Assembly (NCBI GenBank): GCA_947034895.1 | Contig: OX344765.1 | Span: 38,259,001 to 38,323,000, forward strand | Direction: 5' to 3' | From: Rhytidiadelphus loreus | Taxonomy: Eukaryota > Streptophyta > Bryopsida > Hypnales > Hylocomiaceae | Length of the DNA: 64,000 bases | Part shown: positions 1 to 11,048 of the stretch, in pieces | How positions within the stretch are numbered: the first letter of the stretch is position 1 | Layout of the letters: each line of letters begins with the position of its first letter | Made by a program: the position numbers and the translations under genes | The notes under the pieces: generated by a model | The model's database searches: none | Told to the model about the DNA's origin: nothing | Seen by the model: only the letters and a program-made list of their open reading frames with translations

Positions 1-3000
1 AACAAAATCCAATCTACGTAAAATGAAGGCCCTGTCAATCTTCGGTTGGGCTTTGGGGCGGAGACCCTGTCCAATAGTTTAAATCAAATCGCGGTGCAAA
101 GTGCAGCTTCGTAATTCTTGAGCAACGTCCTCTGAAGCTAAGGCTTCCAATGTCGGCAATTGGGCTCAACACCACCGCCCACACTACACGCAAGAAACAA
201 ACAAGGTGTCAGTTTCGGTGGTAATGCAAACCATATTCATGGGCATGCAATGCCCATTTTTTAGAGATGTGAACCTTTGGGAAGCAGTTCGTTTTGCACA
301 TGAAAACAAAACTGCAGGCTTGACATTAGTCTGCTTACTTGCAATGACAAACACAGCACCTCCTGCGCATCTGTATGTGGGTTTGCACAAAGTGCAGTGC
401 CGACGCATGATGATTCCATGTTGTACAAGTGCAGGGGATGGTGACCTTCGGCATTATCAAACCAAACGCTACATCGTAAATGAAATTCACACGCCGCACT
501 TTTCTCTCTCCCCTCGCATGTCTATCATGATGGAAGCAAACCCATGAATTGTGGAGGGTTGAATCGACCATGAATATAAGATATTTCTGCCATTATTTCT
601 TGCTGTAGAACTACGTTGTGTAACTCTTCCGCATTTGATCAACCAAATCGACTCCTCTTATATTGGCTTGATATTCAACTTGTTGCGGTGTAGTGGGGAC
701 ATCTTCTCTGATTCCTTTCAACCAACGCTTTGCTACTACAGGTCCTATAGGATCCGCCGAAGTGCTAAGAAAGGCCACAAGCTTGGAATTGTACCACATT
801 GAGGCAGCCATTGTGCCACTACTGTGTGTAGCCCAAAATGTGGAAGAACGGAGATGCGCTCCCTTCTTGAATCCACAAAGCATGGAGGGGAAGCCAATGC
901 GTGCAGCCTTCACAGTTCTTGTAGCAAAGATGTCGCGGCGTAGGAGACCATCAAACAGTGAAGGCGCCGTGAAGAAATTGTCGACGCAGGTGCTATGGCC
1001 TTGATGCTGTAGGCCAGCTGTGAGTTCATGCACAACCCGTTCCGATAAGCCAACTTCAACCTCGCCTCGCTACTTGCCAAGGTATGGGATAATGTTCCAA
1101 ATGAAACCTAAAGCCACACAAACTGCCACACAAAGCTTGAAACCATACGGAGTAGGTTTCACTGGCATATATTGCTGACAAGGTGATCTGAATCCCCTAT
1201 ATGCGAGCATGACTTCATCGCACGTAAGCCACTTCTTTGGGTTATATACTCGCTATGACACTTCTACAAAGTGCTGAAGTAACCACTGAATTTTGAAAAA
1301 CTTGTTGTACTGGGGGTCTTCTTTATCATGACATGCAGTGGTGTTGTCGACACAATGAACACAGCGTAGAAAGGTCTCAAACAACTCTCATGAGAAAACC
1401 AATGGAATGACTCCACAACACCAGTAGACATCTTCTCACTAATAGTCACGTACAAAAGATGAGGTCTTCAATCCCATTAGAATTGTAACACCAAAGAATG
1501 CACGCATTTTGGTCCTTGTCGTTGGATACCAACAATGTCCCCCGTTACAGCCTGCTGGTCTACCTTGCCGCCTTGGGTCCATCAAGTTCGTAGCTGCCTG
1601 CAAAGCGTAGGCATTTGTCTTTGCCACAATTTGGTCTACAATAAGGTTGTTGAACCACAAGTCGAAGAAGGAGCAAGCAGTCGGCTTGTTTCTCGAAAAC
1701 TGTTGCGTAGGTTTTGGAAACGGACCACTGAAACTTATCCGATCTCCAATGAGCACCGGTCACATGTTATCCCACTCAGAATCCCTGTACTTATATCAAA
1801 TCTTCTCTTGTGCAACAGCTTGTACGGGATCTACGAATGTGTACTCAAAGTATTCATCAACATCAAATGGTATGTCTTCTAAGTCTATTTCATCGTCTAG
1901 TACAATCCAGTCGAAATTTGTGTCATCAGATGAATTACTTGTCCAATTTGCAGAATCAGGCGCTCAAGTACTACCTCGGGAATCACTTGTCTAGTCATCC
2001 ATGCCTTCAATGAGGCCCTTAGTTGTAGCCATTGCACTTTGACGTGGTGGTGTCCTGAAGCCTTCGTTGCTTCCTTCTTGCAAATTAGTGTCATTGAAGT
2101 CGCCACCTCCCACAGCGCCTTGATTTTGAAGGTGTCCGATGCTACATGGAGGATTGCTCATGGAAATCTCAAACCCCTCAATTACTTGAGGAACCAATGG
2201 CAAGTCGCTACTTGGACATTGGTCTTCCTTCGTTAGAATCGCTGGCAGGCCTGGCGGGATTGCATCTATCGCTGCCAAATCAATCACCCAATTTGCCGTT
2301 CTAGCAATGTTGTTGAATGCAACACAAAGGTTGACAACGTACACACTTGGAGGTGGCCCCTCATCTGGTACGTCATGCAGTCTCCAAGGTCCCAGCAATG
2401 ACAATTGACCAATCCGAATTAGACTTGTCAGACTACTGCAACTACCTGAGGAACGTTGAAGTCTTCATCGGTGATGCCCCTTCAACCCGCTTCCACTAGA
2501 GGAATTTGAAGGCGACTACAAAACGCCATGATTAGATTTCCCGGATTGGAAGGGGGCATTTGCTCCCACTTCCATGGTGTTTGCAAACAACAAGGTCACC
2601 TCCATTCCAGGCCCCAATAGCGTCCTTGATCTTAGCTGAATTGGCGAACTATTGTTTACATAAATCTCAGTCGGGATCCACCCTCGTGGCTTGCGCGATC
2701 CCCCACTGCGTTGGCGACGACTTGGCCTTCCTAATTGTCCCTCTACATTTTGGGAATTCAACACTCTTGACCCGCTGCCTTCTCCTACTTCACACAATTG
2801 TACTCTCTCTTGCAATGTTGCAATCCCTGAATTACCCAACCCTAATTGACAACTTCCTGAACCCAGACCAAGAGCAAAATCTCCTACAAAAACAGTTTGC
2901 CCACTTTGAAAAACAGCCTCCACCCTTGCAATCTCCGTAAATTCTAAATCCTTAGTAGATCGCCCCAATCTCCCTACCGCAACCTCATTGCTATGAACAA

Positions 3001-4137
3001 GTTGTTGCTACGTAGAGGTGATGATCTCCCTCGCATTTTTAGTCTGAGTCGTGGTTGTGTTTCCTCCTTTGGCAATTGTCCTCACCGCAAGAAACACTCT
3101 TTGAATTTGGCTTCGCTGTCTCGGAGGCCTGCCTTGAAGATCGGCATTGGCCTTCTCTCGCACCGCCTTCTTCATTGTCCGATGCTTCATGACACTCTTT
3201 GTATCGCAGGAAGTTGTTTTGAAATGGTGGAATTCCTCATGGATCACCTTCGGCAAATTGATCCTCCCACCCAAGCAATCTGCCAATCTGACGATGACAA
3301 AGGTATTGTTAATTTCTATTCCCCGGATTGGTACTCCAACAATGCTTTTGCTTGGGCTGCGGTAGAGACAACAAGAAATCTTCTTGCTAACAATTGACCA
3401 ATTTTTGTGCATGCACCTTGCATGCACCTCTGGCCATTGTCAATGGAACAATTTATCCTGTAGCTCAAATACTTCTTTTTTAGGCGCCCGCCCAGACTAC
3501 AACACAATCGTCATCATGTCCAAAATCCAATCTATTGAAACAACCGTAAGTGGAACTAGTGCGCCTGCAAGAAGGCCACTTTCATAAAGTTGTACGAAGC
3601 CGCCCAATCCAAAATGCAATAGCAAAAATGATGTATCCCTTCCCCACTCTCCACCCTTCCTCCTCATAGCTTAAACAAAACGTATTAAACTACCCTTGGA
3701 TGCTTTAGATATCCGTGCACAGAGGTTGCCATTTGCCCTCCCATGAAGCACAACAAGTTGCCTTCCTTCACCGTGTAAAAAATGATAGGCGCACTCCCAC
3801 GCTGCAACGACCTGTACAACGCCCGTAACCTTCGAGAAGCATGGCGACTCCTGCAAAGGGGACCCAAAGCCCAACGGCCTACTACCGGCCCCTACTAGTC
3901 AAAAAACGGACATTTGTACAAACCGCCAAGTCCTCAGTTCTCTTCTTGTCAATCCGACCTCCCTTGGTATTGATTCATACTCACCCTAAAATTGTAATTG
4001 CATGCTTGATGTCCTCCCGAACATATTCATTGCAGCCCATCAATTAGCCTTTGGTCCCACCTAGATCTGAGAACGCCACAAAGCGTAGTCCAATTTCGTG
4101 GGGCCAGAATTTGGCCACTTGGGCGGGCTAGGGTTAA
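1..4137 (-). mobile_element. piggyBac-like element, one end visible
   Basis: The right border reads CTAGGGTTAA at 4128-4137. Read inward on the minus strand it is TTAA then CCCTAG, the form of a piggyBac terminus (TTAA target plus an inverted repeat starting CCC). It lies upstream of the transposase relic, as expected for the 5' end. I find no matching TTAA-CCC terminus between 1 and 208, so the other end lies before the window or is lost. Bases 3875-4127 hold no recognisable coding and would be leader or subterminal sequence. Confidence 0.65.
209..3874 (-). pseudogene. piggyBac-like transposase, inactivated by stop codons only
   Basis: Relic of a DDE transposase of the piggyBac (DDE_Tnp_1_7) family, which cuts and pastes at TTAA. 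One minus-strand frame runs from about 3874 to a terminal TGA at 211-209. I see no frameshift, but 19 internal stops, with first bases at 3673, 3499, 3442, 3010, 2518, 2467, 1993, 1966, 1798, 1762, 1441, 1438, 1390, 1255, 1072, 613, 595, 337 and 328. Family landmarks appear in order: an acidic N-terminal part near 1940-1800; a segment ending RCVHCVDN (near 1350); DEVMLAYRG with the first catalytic Asp (near 1215); VDNFFT with the second (near 980); GVDLVDQ with the third (near 640); and a Cys/His-rich C-terminal domain with CCVCHC and CF..H (355-260). The start is not defined. About 1,220 codons is long for the family (insect piggyBac is near 600), so the N-terminal third may be a lineage-specific extension or include introns. 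It cannot encode transposase now. Confidence 0.88.
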
Positions 4138-4807
4138 TGAAGTGTGGTTTATATCCCAAAAAAGAATTTATCACAATGTGCTCAAAAGACGTATACTATA
4201 AGGGGGAGTCAATCCATTTCCAATCAAAATGATAAATATAACTCTTTGAATATTCATCTCCAATCAAAGTAATGAGTGCAAAAGTTCAACAAGTTTGTTG
4301 AATCTACTATGATTTCCCTTAATGTTGTAAGCAAGTAGATGCAACAAAGTTCTTCAGCTACCAATGGACAATTTTTTTCATTATTCTAACAATTTGTCAT
4401 GCCATATAGTTGTGAAGGTAAAGGTCCCTATTGAAATCATCTTTAAGGTCAAAATGGAGCTCAAATATTATACATTAAAAAATGATAAAATACACATGAT
4501 ACCAAGCATTTAACATTGAAGCTCCATAAAAATTCTAAAAATATCCAACATTTTTAAGACATGTAAAATAAATGGCTATGCATTTCCATTACAAAAAAAA
4601 ATTGCCTCAAAAATTGCCTTCAAATAAACAAAATTTGGCTTGAGAGGCTTATTACAACTTAAACACCTTTCCAAATAATATGCTTATTGCATAATATTAT
4701 GAACAATAGAGGTGGGGTGCCATTTGAATCTATGCAAAAGAAATAATGTGATTGGCCCATATATTTTACAAATTAGAATTTGATTCAACTCACTAACAAA
4801 TAGTTTT
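4138..4807. other. AT-rich intergenic stretch, nothing recognised
   Basis: I see no coding, RNA gene or clear repeat boundary. The sequence is AT-rich with short homopolymer runs. Confidence 0.5.
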
Positions 4808-5461
4808 TTAACACCTAAATGCCTAAGGCACCAAATTTTAGTGTCAATAATACTTTGAAGTTAAATAAAAATTATAAAACTTAACCAAGATTCTATTCTT
4901 AGTAATTTATATTTTTGGAAAATTCTTTTTGAAGTCTACTTTTATTATCAAAAATCTAATTTTGATAATGATTGATTATGGTTTTTTCTATTTAAGATTT
5001 TGTGCAAGGGTGTCCATTGCAATCTTGACTTTTTGTAGTGTTGAGGGCTCTTGGAAATGAGCCTCAAATACACTAGATCTTAGAGAAGAAATCACATTAG
5101 AAATTCATTTAAAATACTTGTAGAGTAGATTTTGAAAAGCTATAAATTGATTGGGGTTATGCATGGCAGGCCCTTTATCCTCATACTTTTTTGGTGACCA
5201 AATTTTTTGATTTGACATGTGAAAAGAGGATTGAAAGATTTCAAATCACTATTGCAATTTTAACACTCTTTTGATCAAACCTTATAACCTTGCAATCCAT
5301 AAGTGATATTGTTATTTTTTCTTTTTTTATGTCATCTCTAACTAGTCTAGGTTGAATTTTTATGGTTGCAATTCAAAAAAAATTGATTCAACTTATCAAA
5401 ATGTTGACTTTTGTTCAATTTAAAGCAAATTTCTAAAAGACCTTGGGTATTTAGGGGTTAA
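4808..5461. mobile_element. TTAA-flanked miniature inverted-repeat element (family B, copy 1)
   Basis: Bounded by TTAA at 4808-4811 and 5458-5461. The left end reads TTAACACCTAAATGCCTAAG and the reverse complement of the right end reads TTAACCCCTAAATACCCAAG, an imperfect inverted repeat of about 20 bp. There is no coding inside. A second copy in the same orientation lies at 41494-42148 with nearly equal length (654 and 655 bp) and alignable interior. The TTAA flanks and CCC-type ends suggest a non-autonomous element mobilised by a piggyBac-type transposase (inference). Confidence 0.75.
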
Positions 5462-6006
5462 TTGATTTCTTCTAAGCTCTATAATCCTTTTTAGAATTTT
5501 GCAAGTTTTCACTATATCTTTGTATGAAAACATTATTTACCATGATATCATCAAATAATTCAAATAGAAAGATCATCTTTTAGAAATTCATGAATTGTTT
5601 TGAATAAATGAAATTGTGTATGGGTAAAACATAGATTTGAAATACTTTGTTCATTGTCCAAAATATGGATGTTAGAGCACTTAAGTGTTAAATTGTCAAT
5701 GTTGACTTTTCCTTTTTTGTTTGGTTATTGAATTTTCAGCAAAATGTTCGACGTCTTGGAATAAATGGCAAGGCTTCATTTTGACTTATTAAGACAGTGC
5801 TAAGAATGGTGGCAATCATTTAAAATTTGGTGAAGCATTGCATTTTTTGCATTCATCCATCTTTTGGATCAAAACACGTACTTTGCAATTATATGCATGC
5901 ACTTTTTCATCCAATTTAAAAACTTCATCCATATTTCAAATAGAAAGGAAATTTTTTGGTGAAAAAAAAGACTACTTTTCTCTTATCTTGTCAAGAATAA
6001 AGATAA
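5462..6006. other. AT-rich intergenic stretch, nothing recognised
   Basis: No gene or bounded repeat seen; only short spurious reading frames. Confidence 0.45.
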
Positions 6007-6433
6007 GAGCACCTCCACCGCACCCTGAAGCACTCACGTAACCGGTACTGTAGCGTGCATGCATATGCGGCAGTTTTGGTCTCCACCGTGCTACCGCTGT
6101 AAGTTTTTCGGTTTTTGCGGACAACGGTACAAGCTCCATCCATGTCACTTTCACGATCTTTTGAGAGCACACTATAGTTCACAAAACGATTGAAATCTTT
6201 TGACCATGGAGAAATATTCTCTTTCATGCCGCAGGGATCCCCACTGAAATACCTTCTCCAATGACGTCACCGATGACAGAAACACAAGCTAGCCAAGTTC
6301 TTGCCGAGCCATGATGTGTGCATGCGCTGCGAAGGTGCCGTGAGAAGCGGGAACGTTACTGAACCTGCCTCGCGACTACACTCTCGGAAAAGGATTTCAC
6401 GGTCCACATGAAGTGCATGCGGTGGAGCTGCTC
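6007..6433. mobile_element. Harbinger-like miniature element
   Basis: The left end reads GAGCACCTCCACCGCA. The reverse complement of the right end reads GAGCAGCTCCACCGCA, a 16-bp inverted repeat with one mismatch. The flanks are TAA on the left and TCA on the right, close to the TTA/TAA target of PIF/Harbinger elements but not identical. The ends resemble the GAGCATCTCC terminus of the larger element at 33669-35295. No coding is visible. The interior is richer in GC than its surroundings. Confidence 0.5.
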
Positions 6434-8053
6434 TCAGTACTTTGCAATTTGGCTCCATGGTGACTCCCCATGGGCTGGTGTTCGGTACTGTGGGAAGCTT
6501 CCAACTCTAATGAATAAAGCACCGGCGGAAATTTATGACGGAAAACAACTGTCATCACATCTACAGTCACTCAGGCACCCATACAGTCAGGCATTGCTAG
6601 TCATTCAAAGAGGTTTCTAGAATATGGAGATAAGGTGATCAATGATTTGGGTTCAATAGTCAACCAAGACTGTCACACAAAGATACCGGTAGGTATTCAA
6701 TATTGTCGCATAAAGATAATCAAGACTGTACTCGTAATGTACCCAACTGAAGTCACAGAAAATCGCCATGCACCAGTGCTCCATCATAGCCACAAAGAAA
6801 CTCCAGTTTGATAAAATAATACTGCCAAATTAAGTCATGCACACAATGAAAACCTTATCTTCACTTCCAGCACATCCTAACGACCTTATTCAAATGGATC
6901 CTTCCACAGTATCATAGTACACAGTTCCAAGCATCCCAATCTTTCTCTAATGCTAGTTACTTCTCGCAAACAACACGCTTTTGTATCAAACTCCATCACT
7001 TTGTAAGTTACTGTTGAACGCATCGAAATTGCGAGGTCAGCCTAGCTTCCTCTGCCTGCTAATCTTATATTAAAGTTGAAGTGAACCGTTGTTTTGGAAA
7101 GACACGAGAAGCTGTAACGGCAACATTCGATGCGTTATTGGCAATGACATTGGGAGTCAGCAGCAGTATTATATTGGCAATGACATTCAAGCACAAAACT
7201 TGCAGGGGCGAAATCGTACTATTTCTGCCTCCCGAAAACAACACTTCTTGGTGATGAAATCCTGCAGAAATAGATGAATACTCTTCACCCTTAAAACGCT
7301 AAAATCTTTTTTTCCAAATCTTTATACTTCCGCTTATATCTTTGTACAAAATACATTGTTTACCCCTCAGTTTCTTCAAATTGATCACGAAGGAAAGTTG
7401 TTTAAAGATTCAAACATTAATTTATCTGAATGAGAAGATATTTGGATGACACATCACCCTGAAGCAATTCATCTTCAAGAATATGGACATGCTTTCTTGC
7501 TTTGGAGTAATCTTTAAGCCGTTGAAAAACAAAATATGGGTAGATTGCGTGGACATTGGCAGCAGAAGTGCATGCAATCCAGATAATGATTCTCCTAGCT
7601 TCACTATTACAAAATATTCAGCCACCATGATTAAAGCGTAAAAACACCCCCATTACATTGCGTAATATATACAATGCTCGATTTTCACGCAGGTCCTCAA
7701 CGAAAATCCCGTTTCTGAACGAAAAGCCCGCACAAATTCGATAAACTAATTCATCTTTCCTAGGTCCCAGATTCCTCAAACTGTCTGGAATATAGCTTTC
7801 AATTTGATAAATGAAGCGGGTAAATCAGATGGGTAATTCCTTGCACTTCATTATTTTCATTCAAGTGAATTACACTCAGAATAACTTATATACCAATATA
7901 TACTGATTTGCAATTTTCCCATGACAATGGAAATCTTATTGAAAAAGCTCCACGGAGTGGAGAAAGTCAAAACACATCAATTACGCTATCTTCACGTCGC
8001 CACTCAAGGAGGAAATCAATATCCGAAATCCTCTAAGTACTAAATTAATTAGC
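6434..8053. other. Intergenic region downstream of lectin 1
   Basis: No coding sequence recognised on either strand. The right-hand few hundred bases probably hold the 3' untranslated region of the minus-strand lectin gene that ends at 8054. The longest frames here are short and look like chance. Confidence 0.45.
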
Positions 8054-9104
8054 TTAGTTGACAGTGGTGCCCAGCACCCAGGCGGTGCTGAACTTGAAGT
8101 CGTAGATCTTGTAAACGCCATTCTCGGTTTGGGGAACTCGGGAGGAGAATCCCACATACGAAGACTGCAACACCTCCTTCGCCAGGTTCAGTCCCGTGTA
8201 GCGGATGGCAATGTTTGCATTTTGCCTCTTGGGCGTCTGCGTCTCCTTCACCTTGTGCGTGTAAACCTCGATTGTCTTCGTCAATGCGTTGTAATCGATC
8301 CACACGCCAATCTGCACGATCACAAATCAAATATGAAAATCAAGCACCAAATACACAAATATCCAGTCATTTGGCAAACAGAAGATCGAAGCTGGAGACG
8401 TGCAAGATAGATAAGATCGTTTGCAGTTAGTAGTAATCTCTGCAAGAATTCGGTTGTTGAATTGAGCTTGCGGATTCGTGAGCACTAACCTTCTTGTCGA
8501 TGAAGGCTGCGGGGTCTCCCAAGTACTTGGTCTGCACGGACTTCACGCTGTTGATGTCGAGTCCAATGTGGGGGATTTGAGGGTCAAACCCATTGGCCTC
8601 CACACGCGAGATGTCGATCTCTACCGCCACCGTCTTCGTGTTAACGCCGTTCTTGCTTGCGCCCGTCTTCTCGTCGATCGGGAACAGTCCGAAGCTCTCG
8701 GACCCCGTGCCCACCACAGACAACGTCGGAGTGAGCGCGAACGCCACGCCCCCACCTCCGAAAAGCTCCCTCACGGTGAACTCCGAGGATCGGTCGAAGT
8801 TCACTGTGAAGTAGGCAGAGAACGAGGCCACGTACTTGGAGCCTTTCTTCCAGAGCTGCACGGGCGTCTTGTATTGGTAGCGCGCGGACACCACGTCGTT
8901 GTCGTTGGACAAGACGAGCGCCACCGGGTTCGTGCCGGGAGTGCAGATGAACTTGGGATCGATGGCGAGCGCTGGGTCAATACTACAAATGAACCTGCTG
9001 TCCAGGGGCGGGAAGGCGATGCTGACACTGCTGGGCGCCGTCTCCGCAGCTGCCATAGTCACCACCAGTGACACACAAACCAGCAGCAGATATCGACTCG
9101 CCAT
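8054..9104 (-). CDS. Secreted L-type (legume-like) lectin, gene 1
   Basis: Carbohydrate-binding protein of the legume-lectin fold, probably secreted or vacuolar; sugar specificity cannot be read from sequence. Two exons, 9104-8490 and 8311-8054, are joined by a 178-bp GT-AG intron in phase 0, giving 290 aa. Start: the ATG at 9104 is followed directly by a signal peptide (MASRYLLLVCVSLVVTMAAA); the longer upstream frame has no such feature and overlaps the promoter. Family signatures are GVAFAL (the usual GLAFFL position), VEIDI...N.FDPQIPHIGLDIN carrying the Glu, Asp, Asn, Asp and His expected to hold Mn/Ca, and VWIDYN in exon 2. There is no transmembrane or kinase domain, so this is a soluble lectin, not a lectin receptor kinase. 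Codons are GC-rich compared with the surrounding DNA. The paralogue at 44041-45142 has the same intron position and the same exon 2 length. Confidence 0.93.
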
Positions 9105-9295
9105 GGTGAAAAACTCGATCACAGCTTGGAAATTCGCTACAACAACGAATTCAGACAATTCACTCGCTGTTCCAGATCTGATCGTCTCCGATCGAGGTGG
9201 AGGAACTGAAAGAGATAGTGAGGGTACGTGGAGCGAGTGCACTGAAATAGCTAGAGCTGGTGATGATGGATAATTCATGTCGAGTCCAGTGGGGA

Positions 9296-9302
9296 TTATA
9301 TA
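9296..9302 (-). promoter_or_regulatory. TATA box of lectin 1
   Basis: TATATAA on the minus strand, about 190 bp upstream of the lectin ATG at 9104. That would give a leader of roughly 160 nt. It is the only good TATA match in the upstream 250 bases. Confidence 0.55.
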
Positions 9303-10679
9303 GGCCATGGCCAAGTTGACTTTAGAGATCGGAATTGCAGCCACGGTGGGCTAGCTCAAACAGGAGAATCAACTCCATGGAGAGGACTCGATCGACACTG
9401 GAAGTCCACTCACTCGGGAAGCTGGGTGGTGTCGTTCCGACCGACTTCCGCGACGAGGTGGTCAACTGAGTGACACGCGAGTGGCACCAGTCAAAGACTC
9501 AGAGCGAGGGCTTGAGTGCGCAGTTGCACCTGGAGTAAATGTGGTTGTAGCAACTCGTTCGCGTTTCCAGAGTGTTTCCAGACAGATTTTCAAGCGTTTT
9601 TTTCGTTCTTCCCATATTTCACGAATGGAGGGATTTTCATCCATTGCAAACAAAAAGGAACTGAAACTGAAGAAAACTACTGTAGTACGTTACTGTAATC
9701 GACTCCTGGCGACTTTCTAGACGGAGTGAGATCTGTGAGTAATGAAGCTCCAGCTCAGCTGAACTCCGCTCGCGCCGACGTTTGGTAAGCGGTTGGGACA
9801 GTGAATGATGCTTGCCCCGCCTTCCCGACGTCCGGATTTGGAGTTGCTTCGCTGGGGGTGGCGGGCGTCTCGTGAATCGTGATCGATGTGGGCTAATTTC
9901 ATTGCTTAATTTGTCCTCTCTTCTGACGGAGCCTACGACCATGGAAACTTGACCCCTAATCTTAACCCCTACGAACTCCAAATCCATGATGAAGAGAGTG
10001 AAGAAAATGTCCAACTGATTTCTCGATCACCCAAATTGACAGGGGAGTTAGCTGAGTGGGCATCTAAATGTCTTATTCAAATCATTTCCCATTCAATATG
10101 GAAAAAAACACAATCTTCTTCTATGACCAATTTGATGAAGTTGAAGTAAATGACATAATGGTGCAAAGATTTAGGCCGAAATTGTGTATAATTTCAAAAT
10201 AAAGAAGGTAGAAACACTTGAAAGCAATACTTTTGCTCATCTCACTAGACTCAAATTTTTTTGATAAGATTATTAGCAAGCTCAAAAGAAACGCAACCCA
10301 AGTGGTTTCGTAGTTTTCTTACGCTCTACTAATATTTTACAAATTTTCAAAGTTGAGAACATAAGACAACCTACACATAGCACTAAATTCACCTTGGATG
10401 TCGGAAAGTACCAAATACCTCCACAGTCATTGGCTTCAACTGAAAACTCCTCAACTGCAATCCATCTAGAAAGTTCTGTTGATTTTGAGTCAAGAAGTGT
10501 TCATTTTAGCCCAATTTTCAGATGTTGGAGATCGAAAAGTGGCGCTTACAATAATGGGGATTGCCAAGATGGAAGACTATAATTAAACAATTATTCTTTT
10601 GCTAGAATATGCTTCCCAGCTGTTCTTTACTAATATTAAGCATTACAGCCGAGCCTCTGCTGACTTGCTTGCAGTTGAC
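9303..10679. other. Intergenic region between lectin 1 promoter and hAT element
   Basis: No gene recognised. It presumably contains upstream control sequence of lectin 1. Reading frames here have no familiar motifs. Confidence 0.4.
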
Positions 10680-10687
10680 ATCTGAGG
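10680..10687. repeat. Left 8-bp target-site duplication of hAT
   Basis: ATCTGAGG directly before the CAGTGTT terminus; identical to 14304-14311. Confidence 0.9.
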
Positions 10688-10743
10688 CAGTGTTCGGGAA
10701 ATTTTTGGAGGTCCTCCAGCCAGTTTCCTCCTTCTATGAAAAT

Positions 10744-10870
10744 GAACCGGTTTTTTTTCAATGAGCACCGGTTGCATCCTTTAAATCACAAGAAGTATCG
10801 GTTTAATTCCTCCAATTTCAATTTTCTACCGGCTAATTTCCTCCAAATTGAAATTGATACCGGCTAAATT
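10744..10870. repeat. Left subterminal CCGG motif cluster of hAT
   Basis: Short motifs recur: ACCGGTTTTTT (near 10746), CACCGGTTGC (10767), a variant TATCGGTTTA (near 10797), TACCGGCTAATTTCCTCC (10828) and TACCGGCTAAATT (10858). hAT transposases bind repeated subterminal motifs, so these are the likely binding sites. The same motifs appear at the other end. Confidence 0.7.
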
Positions 10871-11048
10871 GCAAAATTCATATAATGTATAGCAAATCAA
10901 TTTGAAAACAAAGTACTAATGAATATTATATCCTTAGCAGGAATTGAACCTGTTAAAACCCTTCACCATTTGAAGGCCAAGGATCCTCCCAACCCATGCA
11001 ATATGGAGTTGAGGATGGTCATGAAAAGGTTGCAAAAATCAAAAGAGT

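Noticed and set aside
206..547. 113-codon plus-strand frame at the left edge
   Set aside because: Antisense of the C-terminal part of the piggyBac relic, whose Cys-rich domain explains the open frame.
4806..5461. TTTAGGG words at element ends read as interstitial telomere repeats
   Set aside because: They occur singly at the end of each TTAA-flanked element, never in tandem, so they are part of the terminal repeats.
8478..9071. 197-codon plus-strand reading frame over lectin 1
   Set aside because: It is the GC-rich antisense shadow of the lectin exon; the equivalent antisense frames occur over lectin 2 and show no domain.
10925..11005. Possible tRNA on the minus strand (T-arm-like CAGGTTCAATTCCTG and a CCTTC...GAAGG stem)
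   Set aside because: No D-arm or closing acceptor stem can be drawn, the anticodon loop lacks T33, and the stretch lies in the 3' part of the hAT element.
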